Assembly (NCBI RefSeq): GCF_030864355.1
Contig: NC_083400.1
Span: forward strand, 511,001 to 575,000
Direction: 5' to 3'
From: Cutaneotrichosporon cavernicola
Taxonomy: Eukaryota > Basidiomycota > Tremellomycetes > Trichosporonales > Trichosporonaceae
DNA length: 64,000 nt
In this document: one piece after another, positions 1 through 9,978 of the stretch
Layout: each line of letters opens with the position of its first letter
How positions within the stretch are numbered: position 1 is the first letter of the stretch
Position numbers and translations under genes: made by a program
The notes under the pieces: generated by a model
The model's database searches: none
What the model saw: only the letters and a program-made list of their open reading frames with translations
Told to the model about the DNA's origin: nothing

Positions 1-206
1 CAGACCGGCTGGACGGGTAGCGGCGCGAACTCGGTGTAAACAAACGACGAGTAGGGGGCGGTTCTGCACTGGTTATCAGGCGGCCAGTGGAGGGGGACAA
101 AGTAGCCTTGGATGGTGATGGCATCATCGCCTGCTTGGGGGCGGTAGGTGAAGAAGAAGGGCCCGAGGCGCGTCTCTTGAGGCGTTCCCCCCGATGGTGC
201 CGACAT
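1..206 (-). CDS. Unknown protein, N-terminal part only (cut by window edge)
   Basis: An ATG at 206-204 on the minus strand opens a frame that runs 68 codons to the window edge without a stop. The protein starts MSAPSGGTPQ and continues with an aromatic- and proline-rich stretch (GPFFFTYRP, GYFVPLHWPP, SSFVYTEF) that reads like real coding sequence. No family was recognised. The frame may also end in an intron beyond what is visible. It lies downstream of ERG9 on the same strand, with a 476-base gap that must hold its promoter. The start is the first ATG in frame. The call rests only on open frame and composition. Confidence 0.55.
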   Translation of the reverse strand, partial: MSAPSGGTPQETRLGPFFFTYRPQAGDDAITIQGYFVPLHWPPDNQCRTAPYSSFVYTEFAPLPVQPV

Positions 207-682
207 GGTGGGCGTAAGGAAGGTGGGTCAAGATGACTGGGTGCAAGGACAGTGGATCTAATGATTGTGGTTCTGGGAGGATGAAGATGATGGACAGTGA
301 GGAGGATGGGAAAGAAGGGAAGAGGAGATGGAAGAGGAGACTGACTGTCAAAAGTGAGTAGATGGAAGAAGAGTGTTGTTGTGCTGGAAATGAGACATGA
401 GCGCGAGTGTGCGAGACTACCTTCGCTCGCACCCAACCAAGTCAGCCACAGCCAGCCGCAGCCTTCACTCCACCTGTCTTCCTTTCGTCGCCCTCGTCAT
501 CCTCATCAACCTCGTAGGGCCCGCCACCGTCTCCCTGGGTATGAGCATACATAATGATGTGCCGACCGAGATCGTGCTGCTATCGTCCGCTCCACCGCCC
601 GACAGCCCGACAGCCGACAACCGAATAGTGTGGTGATATTACTCCCTCTCAAATCTATCAACAGCCATTACTGCACCATCAG
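207..682. other. Intergenic: ERG9 3' side and promoter of the 1-206 gene
   Basis: No coding frame of protein-like composition was seen here. The part next to the 1-206 gene is purine-rich on the plus strand, so its leader is C/T-rich, as is usual upstream of genes in this window. The far end holds the ERG9 3' untranslated region. Confidence 0.5.
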
Positions 683-2273
683 CTAGACTCCTGCAGCAGC
701 ACTTACGTCCGAGTACTTCATGACGAGCGTAATGACGCCGTAGCCCATGGCGACCATGACTGCGATGAGTCCGCCAATGATACCGATAATCATGAGCCAC
801 GGGAACGGCTCGTTCTCCATCTTTTTGATGCGCTCCTCGCGCTCGCGCTTCTGCTCCTCAGTCTCGGGTGCGGCGGGCTTGATGATGCCGCGCGCCCGCA
901 GGTCGTCCATGAATTTTTCCCGCCTGTCCGCCTCAGCCTGCTCGCGCGCCTTCTTGACAAGATCGAGATAGAGAGGTGCGCGCGCGTCCGTGCTCATGGG
1001 GTCGATGCCGGTTGTGGCCTTGCCCTCGCCGCCGCTCTGGATCATGAGGAACGACGGGTAGTGATGCTCGCACCATTGCTCGATGCGGGCACACGAGATT
1101 GAGAAGCGCAACATGTTGGGCTCGTCCTTGGGCACCTTTGCGTGGATCTTGCGGGCGTAGTCGCGGAACATGAAAGCGACGTCGCGGGGGTTAGTCGAGC
1201 GTAAAATAATTTGCACGGCCTCGCCCTTGCGGATCTTGACGTTCTGCTTGAAGATCAATGGATTCATGAAGCAGCGCTCGAGCGTCGCCATGGCCATGAC
1301 GGCCGGGATGGCCACAAAGTTGAACACGCTCTGGTTCTTGAGAAGAGTGAGGTAGTCAAGGGCATCGCACGAGTGGCGCAGGGCGTCGAGCACCATCTCG
1401 TTGGCAGCCCACTGCGCTTCACGGTAGCGCGACTCGTCTGTCAACTCCTTCATGGAGTTGAAGCCGTAATTGCCCCAGATTGCGCGGGGCCAGAACCCTC
1501 GACCCTCGTCGACGTCCTCCTTGATGTCGCGGTAGATGTTGGTCTTCTGGAGGAGCAGACCCATCGAGTTGGACAGCGTGAGCTGGTCCTTGAGGAACGC
1601 CCGCTCTTTGGCCGAGCTGGAGAAGAGGCCGGACAGGCCCTCGCCGACGAGGCCGGCGACGTAGTGGCAGTACAGGTCGTAGTCTGCGATCGAGTTAACC
1701 TCCGCCACGGGTAGCTCTGGGGTCGCGAGCGCGGCAAAGTCGGCCATCCCTTTGCCCATCTTGCGCGTCACGTCACCAATGACCTGCTGGTACTTCTGGT
1801 CGAGGAGGGCAAACTCCTTCTGAATAATGTCGAACTCGACGAGAACGCCGCGGTCCTTCTCGTTAGGGCCAGAGCCGCTGAACGTCCACCCGGGCTCGTG
1901 GAGCTTGAGATGGAATTCGCGGAGGAGAGGGAGCTTGACAGAGTTGGGGACAGTCATGTCGTCCTCGACCGTGTCGAGGGCACGAAGGACGAGGTAGAAG
2001 AGGCAGACGACTCGTGCGAGCTCTCCCTCGAGCTCCTTGATTACCATGGAGAACGAGCGGGAAGTCTGGTCGAGGAAATCCCAGCAGCGCTTCATCGACT
2101 CGCGGTCGTAGCCAGTGTCGGCAAACTCTTTGGGGTTGGTGATGTCGCGAGTGTCGCGCCAGATCTTGTACCCGATCATGGAGCGGAGCTCTCCTGGGTG
2201 AGTGACGCCTGGTTGTCAGTATGTGACGCGTCAGAGTGCCCTTACCCATGATAAGAAACTGGAGAGCGCCCAT
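683..2273 (-). CDS. ERG9: Squalene synthase (farnesyl-diphosphate farnesyltransferase)
   Basis: Joins two farnesyl diphosphates to squalene, the first committed step of ergosterol synthesis, at the ER membrane. Exons 2246-2273 and 683-2208 are separated by a 37-nt intron (GTAAG...CAG). The join gives MGALQFLIMG followed by VTHPGELRSMIGYKIW, typical of fungal squalene synthases, so the ATG at 2273 is preferred over the internal one at 2179. The 517-residue protein has both Asp-rich motifs (DTVEDD near 88-93, DIKED near 237-241). A C-terminal hydrophobic anchor lies near 485-510 (PFPWLMIIGIIGG onward). A strong donor, GTAAGT, sits just before the stop, so the last few residues may instead be spliced to a short terminal exon around 660-675. 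It diverges from IWS1. Confidence 0.96.
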
Positions 2274-2571
2274 GGTGATGGACTAGAAGTGAAGGGTTAT
2301 AGAAGAGTGAACAGCGAAAGGAACAAGATGGTGTTAGATTACGATGCCCAAGGGTGTCCACATCATGATGTGTCCACCCACCTACCCATCCGTCCACCTG
2401 GATTCACCTGACTGACCGTACGACCCACCCCCATCACCACCACATTCTTCAGGGGTTACATGACGGGATCAAAACACACCTTATTCAAGATCCTAAACGG
2501 GGCCAAATACTTGGTTACATTCATCAGTTGGCCACCAAATCAACTTGACATCTACCACTACTCTATCTCCA

Positions 2572-3913
2572 ATGAGCTCGTCACCCCCACCTGCCGAGCC
2601 CGAGCCCACCGCTCCCGAGAGTCCTGTCGGAGCGCCGTCGCCAGGCGCGTCAGAGAGCGCGCCCGCACCAGCGATGGCGAACATGTTCGGCTCCGATGAC
2701 GACAATACAGCCGCCAACACGAATGACAACATGGCTCCAGGCAGCGAGGCACAAGAAGCACGCGAAGAGGGGGAAGGGGAGGGCGAGTACGTCCCCGCGA
2801 CAGAGAGTAGCGCGGCGCGCATTCCGTCATTCAAGAAGCGCCGCGGGAGTGGCGACGAAGAGGGCGAGGATGACGAGGAGCGGGAGAGGAGAAAGAAGAA
2901 GAAGAAGGACGCACGCGCGGAGCGGCGTGCCCGTGCGGCAGCTGAAGAGGAAGAGGAAGGCGGTGAAGACGAGCCGCAGCTGGACGAAGCCACCCGTCGC
3001 CGCCTTGCGCTTGAGGAGCGCATCGACGCTGTGGGCAAGACGAACCGCGCTCCCCGCCGCAAGAAGAAGGGGGATGACATTGACGTGAGTAACTAGACTG
3101 GCTCAGTTGACCGCAGATTGTCGAGGGATACCATGACGACGTGTGTGTGCGCCTACGCGACCGCATGTACACGGCTGCCGAGGCCGACCAGAAGTCCAAC
3201 TTGAAGAAGATGCCTGCCACCAGCAAGTTAGCCATGTTGGACGAGGTCGTCAATGCGCTGCAAAAGTGAGTTATATGTCCTAGACTCGAACTGACATCAG
3301 CACCACGCTCTGGTCGTCGATCATCGACAACGAGGTGCTCAAGGCGGTCAAGATGTGGCTCGAGCCGTTGCCGGACAAATCGCTCCCGGCTGTGGGGATC
3401 CAGAAGGCCGTCTTCGAGGTACTCCCCAAGATGGACCTAGACACGGCGACGATCCGTGAGGCCGGACTGGGGCCGATCGTGCTCTTCTACACGAAGACGA
3501 AGCGCGTGACGCCGTCGATCAACCGCGCCGCCGAGGCGCTTGTGCAGACGTGGTCGCGTCCGATCATCAAGCGGCCCGCCGACTTCCGCAGTCGTTACAT
3601 CCAGACGGCGGACGAGATGGAGCGCGCCGAGTACGACGAGTTCGACGACGACGAGGAGCCGCGCGAAAGCCGCCCGAGGCCGAAGACGAAGACCAAGAAG
3701 CAGCGTTTCAACGTTGCCGAAGCGCTCACCGAGAACCGTGACCGTAAGGGCGCCCGCCTGCCAAACGTACGCGATGTGCAATATACGGTTGCGCCTGAGA
3801 GCCGGCTTACGCACCACTCGGGCGAGACGGGATACATTGCGCGCATCCAACAGGACAACAAGAAGTTTAACCGCTTTGCGCGCCAGCTCAAGGGCCAGAA
3901 GTCGGGCCGTTAG
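2572..3913 (+). CDS. IWS1: Transcription elongation factor IWS1/Spn1
   Basis: Binds Spt6 and RNA polymerase II during elongation and acts in the nucleus. Exons are 2572-3084, 3117-3265 and 3301-3913, giving 424 residues; the introns are 32 and 35 nt. The first 170 residues are acidic and low complexity, with Lys/Arg runs. From about residue 172 (IVEGYHDDV) the TFIIS N-terminal (LW) domain follows, with the conserved segment KMWLEPLPDKSLPAVGIQ and the tail GPIVLFYTKTKRVTPSIN. The basic C-terminus (NKKFNRFARQLKGQKSGR) is characteristic of the family. The start is the first ATG (2572); the in-frame TTG upstream is not used. It shares a 298-bp divergent promoter with ERG9. Confidence 0.95.
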
Positions 3914-4366
3914 ATGAGCTATCGCGAGGGAGTGTAGCGAGCGCATGAGGTGTGGTTGAGAGCGGGCCTTGACAAGTGGAAAGCGAGTATCGCCTGTCGA
4001 GTAGTTCGTCTGCTGCATACGGTGAGAGGACGTTTCGTCTGGTCACCTGTCCAGCCAAGGATAGATGTTGTATAGTAGGATGCATCGAAGGGCGTGCAAA
4101 GAAGCTGTAAGCTGTGGGAGGTTGGGGAAAGGAGAGTGCAGTGGATATCCGAGGATGGCCGATAAGGTCCCAGTTGTTGCTTTGATGATGTTGTCGGCAA
4201 GTTCGGTCCAGGCACCGCCTACACAATGTAAAGCCCACCGAGCTACGCCCGACACACCTTCCCCATCCTCCCCTCCTCCCCCCTTTCCTCCTTCCCCATT
4301 GTCTCTTCACCATATCTCTTCTCTTCTTCTCTTCTCATCCTCTCTTCCAAACCCACACCCCCCGCC
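3914..4366. other. Intergenic: IWS1 3' end and promoter of the histidine phosphatase
   Basis: No gene seen. The last 110 bases before the ATG at 4367 form a dense C/T tract (runs of CCTCC, CTTCT), a common leader type in this window. A weak antisense frame (3888-4313) has no protein-like features. Confidence 0.5.
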
Positions 4367-5737
4367 ATGCCGTACGCGTACGAGCACATCCCCGGCTTGT
4401 TCGAGCTCACGACATGGGATGAGGACGTGAGTGTGCGGGATGACGTGAGAGTGGGGGACGACAGGGGGCAAGGCGGGGAGGGAGTAAGAGAGAGTAACGA
4501 CTCCTACGAGGCCTTCCGCGACCACCTATCTGGACGCCTGGGACTCTCCAAACCAGACTCTCTGAACCAGAGCTCGCAGCTGGCATCCGAACATCCGAAC
4601 AGCGGCGCATTCCGCGATCGATCGCGTGAGCTGAAACTGACTCCAGATCAATGCGGGTTTCGGACTCCGCTCGTCGGGGTGGCATGAGTTCCGGAAGCAC
4701 ATCGATGGTGAGCGGCACTACGTATGTGCTGATGGCAGAGCTGCAGCGCTCCTGTGCAGAGAACGAGCAGATCAAGGTCATGTATACCGCCCGCCATGGG
4801 GAGGGTGAGCCCACCCGCGATTCCGCTGACGGGAGCCGAGCATAACATCCTATACCTCCGGTACGGGATGCCGGACACGGACGAGGTGGGTTTGGGATTG
4901 GCATCAGCCCGTCCGGGGCGGAGCTTCATCTTGCCCATTCGACTTGGGTTCGGCCCCGCAGGCTCGGGCTTACTGACTCGCTAACCCCAGGTCCAGCTCC
5001 GCTACCCGATCATTGACCCCGTGCTCACCCCCGCCGGACGCGAGCAGGCGACCAATCTCGCCCACGTGTTCCGGCGAGAGAGCTCGATGGGCATGCCCCT
5101 CCCGACGCGCTGGTATACGTCGCCGATGCGGCGGCCTGGCGAGACCGTCGGCCTGACCTGGGGCTGGCTGTATGGGAGGGGCGAGAACGACTTGCACGCC
5201 GAGGGGATCCTCAGGCGCAGTTCGGATCTGAGCCACGGTGTGCGCGCCGAGGTCGTTGAAGTGAGTACAAGGAGAGAAGAAGCTGAGTATAGGAAATCCG
5301 CGAGCACCTGCATGTGCATCACTGCGACGAGCGGCTGGGCAAGAGCGAGCTCATGAAGATGTTCCCCGCCTTTGTGTGGCCTGACAGTATGCCGGACAAA
5401 GATACGGTGTGGCATCCGACAGGGCGGGAGACGGAGGACGAGATGGTTGCGCGCGCAGGCGAGGGACTGCGGATTATCATGGACAGCGCGAGGGACGATG
5501 TTTGTGAGTACGCCGAGTGAAGCGGGGCGGCTCTTGAAGCTCTTCAGCACCCGAGACGGGAAGTGTGGCGGTGGAAAAGGGAGAAGGGGACAAGTTGACA
5601 CGTCGCTAATCGCAGACATCTCGATGACGGCGCACAGTGGTGTTCTGCGCGCACTGTACAAGAACTTGGGTGTGCCGCCGCGCCGCCTCAACACGGGCGA
5701 GATGAACGTCCTCGTCCTGCGCGTAAGCAAGGTGTAG
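4367..5737 (+). CDS. Histidine phosphatase (phosphoglycerate mutase-like, Pmu1 type)
   Basis: Predicted phosphohydrolase of the histidine phosphatase superfamily; the substrate is not evident. Seven exons: 4367-4426, 4647-4707, 4739-4804, 4836-4885, 4991-5260, 5293-5503, 5616-5737, giving 279 residues. The catalytic RHGE box is at residues 59-62 and is rebuilt by splicing (RHGEAEHN). The second catalytic histidine lies in TAHSG near residue 246. The segment FGLRSSGWHEF before the RHG box, and DPVLTPAGREQA, RWYTSPMRRPGET after it, match yeast Pmu1-like and related fungal phosphomutases. The first intron (220 nt) is long for this window; part of it could be an extra exon. No targeting signal was seen. 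Confidence 0.88.
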
Positions 5738-6001
5738 TTATGTATAGTTGTATCTCAATATCTCCACTAGGGTGTGGATGCAGCATGTGGGACCAAGGGA
5801 AGGACGTGCACAGACACCATCGCAGCGCAACCGTCTTGGCATTTCATCATCATCACATCACTCCAACTCCATCGCCACCGCCGCCATCGCCACCTTTGCC
5901 ATCGCCCTCGCCACCTTGATCTGTCCTTTGCCATCACCTTCCGGCATATATCACGCATCCTCCCCTCCCAATCTTAGCCCGTCTTTCACGTGTTTCCCAC
6001 C

Positions 6002-6666
6002 ATGCCGCTCTACCCCACCAGTCCTGCCCCTCCGGCCAGTCCTGCCTCTGTCCTCAGCCACAGCCGGAAACATACACTCACCTCGTTGGCATCGAGTCGG
6101 TCGAGTCTTGCGTCGGTGCTAGAGGAGCCTGCTCCAGAGTGAGTGCTCTTCCTCCCAGGCCTCCTGGCTTTTTCTTCCCTCCCTCCTTCCTTCCTTACTT
6201 CCTCCTTCTCGGCCCCCTTCGCTTCATCCTCCTCCTCCATCTCACCCTCCTCTCGTTACTCTCTTACCTCTCCGTCTCGTCTCTTGTCTTTCCTTCCCTT
6301 CCTTATCAGCCCTCTCCCCTCCAATCCCTGCTGTCCCTCTCACCCACTCACCCATCTCGGGTATCGTCCCAGTCCCCCCTTCCTCCTTCCCATCCACCCC
6401 CCCACCTGCCCCGGGCGCCTCTTCGACCCGCCCCTCGCTCCTTCTCCCGCTCTCTCGCCGCTTGCCGCTAACCTAGACCAACATCCTACGAATCCACCGG
6501 CCTCCTACACTACCCGCGCGAGGTCATCCTCTCCACTGGTGTCCCCGCAGCCTACCCAGAGCTATGGGGGACGTATACCCCTCTCGCAGCGCCGCGCCGG
6601 TCACGCCGCCGCCGCGTGGCGAGCTGGTATACTCCCAACTGGGGGTGGGAACGGCTGCAGTTCTGA
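6002..6666 (+). CDS. Small unknown protein, possibly frameshifted
   Basis: Exons 6002-6138 and 6477-6666 (donor GTGAGT, acceptor CCTAG) give 108 residues with no recognised domain. The first exon is Ser/Pro-rich (MPLYPTSPAPPASPASVL). The second begins with what looks like a folded segment (SYESTGLLHYPREVILSTGV, then PELWG). After a run of five G at 6566-6570 the frame turns Arg/Trp-rich (PRRSRRRRVASWYTPNWGW), as off-frame sequence does. The neighbouring frame from there reads APVTPPPRGELVYSQLGVGT, which looks more protein-like. A one-base indel in the G run, real or from sequencing, could explain this. The gene may be active, broken or mis-sequenced. Confidence 0.45.
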
Positions 6667-7187
6667 GTGGGGATTCGACAAGTTGGAGCTGCGATTCAAC
6701 CCACCGAATGTAGGGATTCAACGAGTTGGAATGTTGCGATGTAAGGGGCGTTGTAGCAAGCGAGCTTAATCACCAGACCGCAAGACGGCCATATCGAGGG
6801 GAGGGAGCGTCGAGAGAGCCAGCGCTGGACCCGACGCGACGCACCATACACGGACCTCCATAGCGAGCAGAGCACAGATGTACTTTCCTTGTACAAGCCC
6901 TTTGGCATCTGGAAGACAAGCGGACTCTGAAAGTGGAGGTAAGAGGACGGCTGACGTAATGACTATTGCCACGTGATATCCAGGAGTGCCACACCATGTC
7001 GCCGGGTTAAACCCGTAGTCCGTCCTACTCCGCCCGGCCGTTCGCTGGGGCCCGCCCTAGGCCCCCTCCCCCTCCCTGCCGCCCTCACTACCCGATACAC
7101 GGTGCTCACTGTTCACTGTTCAATCTCATCCACCACCAGTCTATTCATCAAAGTGAGATCACACACAAGAGGGAGACTGACACCAGA
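6667..7187. other. Intergenic, with an imperfect direct repeat
   Basis: No gene recognised. Two related 26-27-bp segments at 6671-6696 and 6714-6740 (GGATTC(G/A)AC(A/G)AGTTGGA then a TGCGAT ending) form an imperfect direct repeat just after the upstream stop. The 3' half is the ATP18 promoter and leader. Confidence 0.45.
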
Positions 7188-7837
7188 ATGTTCGGTCTCC
7201 GCGCCTGGCCCACTCCCGTATGTCGCGTCGCAACCCAGCAGACGCAGTATTCATGAGAGGTGCTGACCAGGTCTTCCGTTCTCGCGTCGATTCGTACCGC
7301 CTCATCCCCTCCTTTCTCCTGCTCCCAACATGGCTCCCATCACTGCGCATCGCTCCCATCACTCCCATCGCCCCCATCACCCCCATCACTCCCATTACCC
7401 CTGTTCATCCCCAACACATGTTCGCGTTCTCCCGATCTATCCAAACTCGCATCTACACCCATGCCCCGCCTCACCCAAACTCGCATCTACACCCATGCCC
7501 CGCCTCTCCCGCCAACAGATCCTCAAGCCCGTCGGCCCCTTCATCTTCGCGTCGGCGGTCGTCATTGCCGGCGTCTGGAAGCTCCAGGACATTGGTGTCT
7601 CGAGTGCGTATTGACCATGGGCTAGATGGAAGAGAGAGAGGGAGAGGTGGATGTGCACTGGTCTAGGCAGTTTCGTTACTCGTGCGCCGACGATTTCGCG
7701 CAATACCGACTGCCTCTTCCTCCCCCTTGTACTCCCCCTCCCAACCAACCCCGCACACACTAACCCCAGCCCCCGAGGCCCTCAAGGACCCCAAGAACCC
7801 GTACGCCGCGTCGATCCTTGCTTCCAAGGCCCACTAA
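7188..7837 (+). CDS. ATP18: ATP synthase F0 subunit j
   Basis: Small inner-membrane subunit of mitochondrial ATP synthase, near the dimer interface. Exons 7188-7217, 7519-7603 and 7770-7837 give 60 residues. Exon 1 encodes MFGLRAWPTP and exon 2 continues ILKPVGPF; this LRxWPTP-ILKP start is the signature of fungal Atp18. One membrane segment follows (FIFASAVVIAGVWKL). The C-terminus PEALKDPKNPYA matches the conserved DPRNP-like tail of the family. The protein is far smaller than its introns (301 and 166 nt), and it is only visible after splicing. Intron 1 carries tandem repeats. Confidence 0.9.
7441..7506. repeat. 32-bp tandem duplication in ATP18 intron 1
   Basis: Two identical 32-bp copies at 7441-7472 and 7475-7506, starting CCAAACTCGCATCTACACCC. 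They follow a degenerate CCCATCAC-type array at about 7326-7400, so most of the intron is repetitive. Confidence 0.9.
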
Positions 7838-7974
7838 GCTAGTCGTACTAAGACATGCATGAATAGAAGCGGGTGAGGTGTAGAGTCAGGATGGAGTGGT
7901 GAGGGTGCCGGTGGTCAGTTTGATTGCCGGCACACATGTTCCTTCCCAAAGCAGTTGCAACGGGTTGCACTACA

Positions 7975-8017
7975 TTTAGAGGTAGGACCGACACATCTTT
8001 AGAGGTAGGACCAACAC
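7975..8017. repeat. 20-bp direct repeat between ATP18 and the PLC-like gene
   Basis: TTTAGAGGTAGGACCGACAC at 7975-7994 recurs at 7998-8017 with one mismatch, a 23-bp period. It lies in the 205-bp convergent space, probably in a 3' untranslated region. Confidence 0.85.
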
Positions 8018-8042
8018 TTCAAGATTCATTCACGACTACAAT

Positions 8043-9337
8043 CTACTGCTGGACATAGTTCATTGCGCCAAGGAGCGCGCCCAACCCCGCCTCTCCCGAG
8101 CCGGTATAGTCGTAATAGTCGGCCATGACAACAGCCCGCGGCCGCTTCCCCTGCACAGCCTGCTGGAGGAGCCAATGCACGATTCTGGCATTGACCCCGT
8201 GCATCCCGAGCCCAAATGTCGGCGCTCCAACACCCTTTGCGACCCACTGCGGCGTCGCAAGTGGAAACTTGGCCGCGCTCGAGAAGGCGAGACTAATCTG
8301 GCTCCCGGGTGGACAGCAGGTGGTATGCTCCAAAAATTGGGTAACAGCCTCGGCCTTGAGTGGAATGTCCATGGCGCTGTCGAGGCCGTACCAGTCCGAA
8401 ATACGGACTGGCGTACCGTTGCAATCGCACTCGAAGCCTTCCTTGACACTGTCCGGCCACCTATTGGGGTGGAAACCCAGACCCTCACTCCACGGCGCAT
8501 TATCCTTCCTCCCAAACCGGGTCATTACCTGTGCTTTACCTCGCACTTCCGAAAGACGCGGTACATGCTCAGTGAAGACGAACCGGTCGCCGTACGTTTT
8601 GAGGAGGTCGTAAACGGCCTTGGAGAAGTCGGGGGCGTCCGGCGGAGTTTCCTCCTTGAGCGAAATCATGATAGTCTCGCGCGGGTGGGCGGAGAGGAAG
8701 GCGTCGATCGCGTCGAGGTAGACTTTGAGGGTCGAGTATTGGGGCCGGATACCGTGGTAGGCTAGGATTAGAGACGGTGTGGTGGAGACTCACTCTCCAG
8801 TTCGCCGGTGGCACTAAGGCGCATCCGGACATCAAGCACTCTCACACCCTCATTGAGCTGGGTGACAACGTCCCGATCTTGGCACTTGCTAATAAAGTAG
8901 CCGGTCTGCGCCGAACTCTCATGCGTACCGCAGAGGCTCACGTCGCCGAAACTCCAGTCGTCCGGAAGGGCCGACATGAACTCGAGAGTGCCGGGATAGG
9001 CGATCATGACGACCGTATCCTCCCTCTCTCCAAATAAGACGTAGGCGAGCACGTTTGGGGCGGTACATTCGAGCTGGGCCCATCCGCGGCTCCGATCACC
9101 AGGTGGAGCAGCGAGGGGAACGGTCACTGAACCATTTCCCGAACCGCCCGAGATGGTGAGCTGGACCTGCGGCGATCCGCCGCGCGGACCGAGTTGGCTC
9201 AAGTCGACACCGTTGTTGGCGAGGGGGAGGTTGATTAGCGCGGCTGGAGGGGGCGATCCTTCGTTCGGAGTCTCCGAGACCGAGAGGAAGGCGGCCGAGG
9301 TGACTTGCACGCCGTGGGGTGAGAGCTTGAGCGACAT
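8043..9337 (-). CDS. PLC-like phosphodiesterase (PI-PLC X-domain type)
   Basis: Predicted TIM-barrel phosphodiesterase related to bacterial-type phosphatidylinositol-specific phospholipase C. Exons 8794-9337 and 8043-8761, with a 32-nt intron, give 420 residues. The first ~125 residues form a beta-rich, C2-like or unknown N-terminal part. The X domain begins near FGDVSLCGTHESSAQTG, with the first catalytic His at residue 139. The second His lies in the YHG motif near 183-185, which is made by the splice. EGVRVLDVRMR and ETIMISLKEE are further family motifs. The usual GTHDS is GTHES here. No signal peptide is seen, so the enzyme is probably intracellular; the substrate is unproven. Confidence 0.85.
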
Positions 9338-9978
9338 TGCGATGTGAAGGTTTAGGATGGCAGGCTGATGTGAGATGGAAGGCTGCGGACCGGACCGATG
9401 ATGTCATGTGACTGACTTGGGATGCTTGGGATGGGAGGTTTCATGTTGCAGCCTCAGTGTTGAGAAAATCGCGTCTGGTAAGCTGGTGCTCTGGCAAGCT
9501 GGTGATGCCTACAGGCGCGGTTTTGTTTTGTTTTCTCTCACACATGCGTGATCACACAGAGTTGAGCAATGGGGGATATCATTTAATAAGCAAGAAGTGG
9601 GGCAGAGGGAAGACCTCGCCTGGCGGCCTGGCGGGCCTTGCTTGGGGCTGATTCTGGCTTTGTATTTTCACGTGGCCCCCGTCTCTCTTGCGCTTTCCAC
9701 GAAACAAGCTTCAGGTAACCTGCCCCACTCCGACGAGCTGACAACTGTAAATCAGAGTATGAGGTTGACGTTGCGCCTCTACTCTCCTACTCTCGTCGGT
9801 ACCCAGCGATGCCACGGTGTGCGCAGTGCTCTGGTCTATGTTGTGCAGCATCACTGAACATTGACACGTTGGCATCTCGTGTTCCTTGCGACTTGCAGAG
9901 CCTTACTGGCCATGACGTCGATTGTTGATTTCATTCATTTGGACGTGTCGCTTTCGCCACCTCCCATCTCCACCAACC
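9338..9978. other. Divergent intergenic region
   Basis: Shared upstream region of the PLC-like gene (-) and the Cys-rich gene (+). A plus-strand frame at 9457-9651 has no protein-like character. No repeat or RNA gene was recognised. Confidence 0.5.

Noticed and set aside
2545..2571. Upstream in-frame TTG start for IWS1
   Set aside because: Nuclear genes of this group start at ATG; the ATG at 2572 follows a normal leader.
4500..4646. Possible extra exon in the histidine phosphatase (SYEAFRDHLSGRLGL)
   Set aside because: Its addition would break the frame into the conserved INAGFGLRSSGW exon, and flanking splice sites are weak.
6143..6769. 208-codon plus frame over the small-gene intron
   Set aside because: Mostly Ser/Pro/Leu from a pyrimidine-rich intron with good splice sites at both ends.
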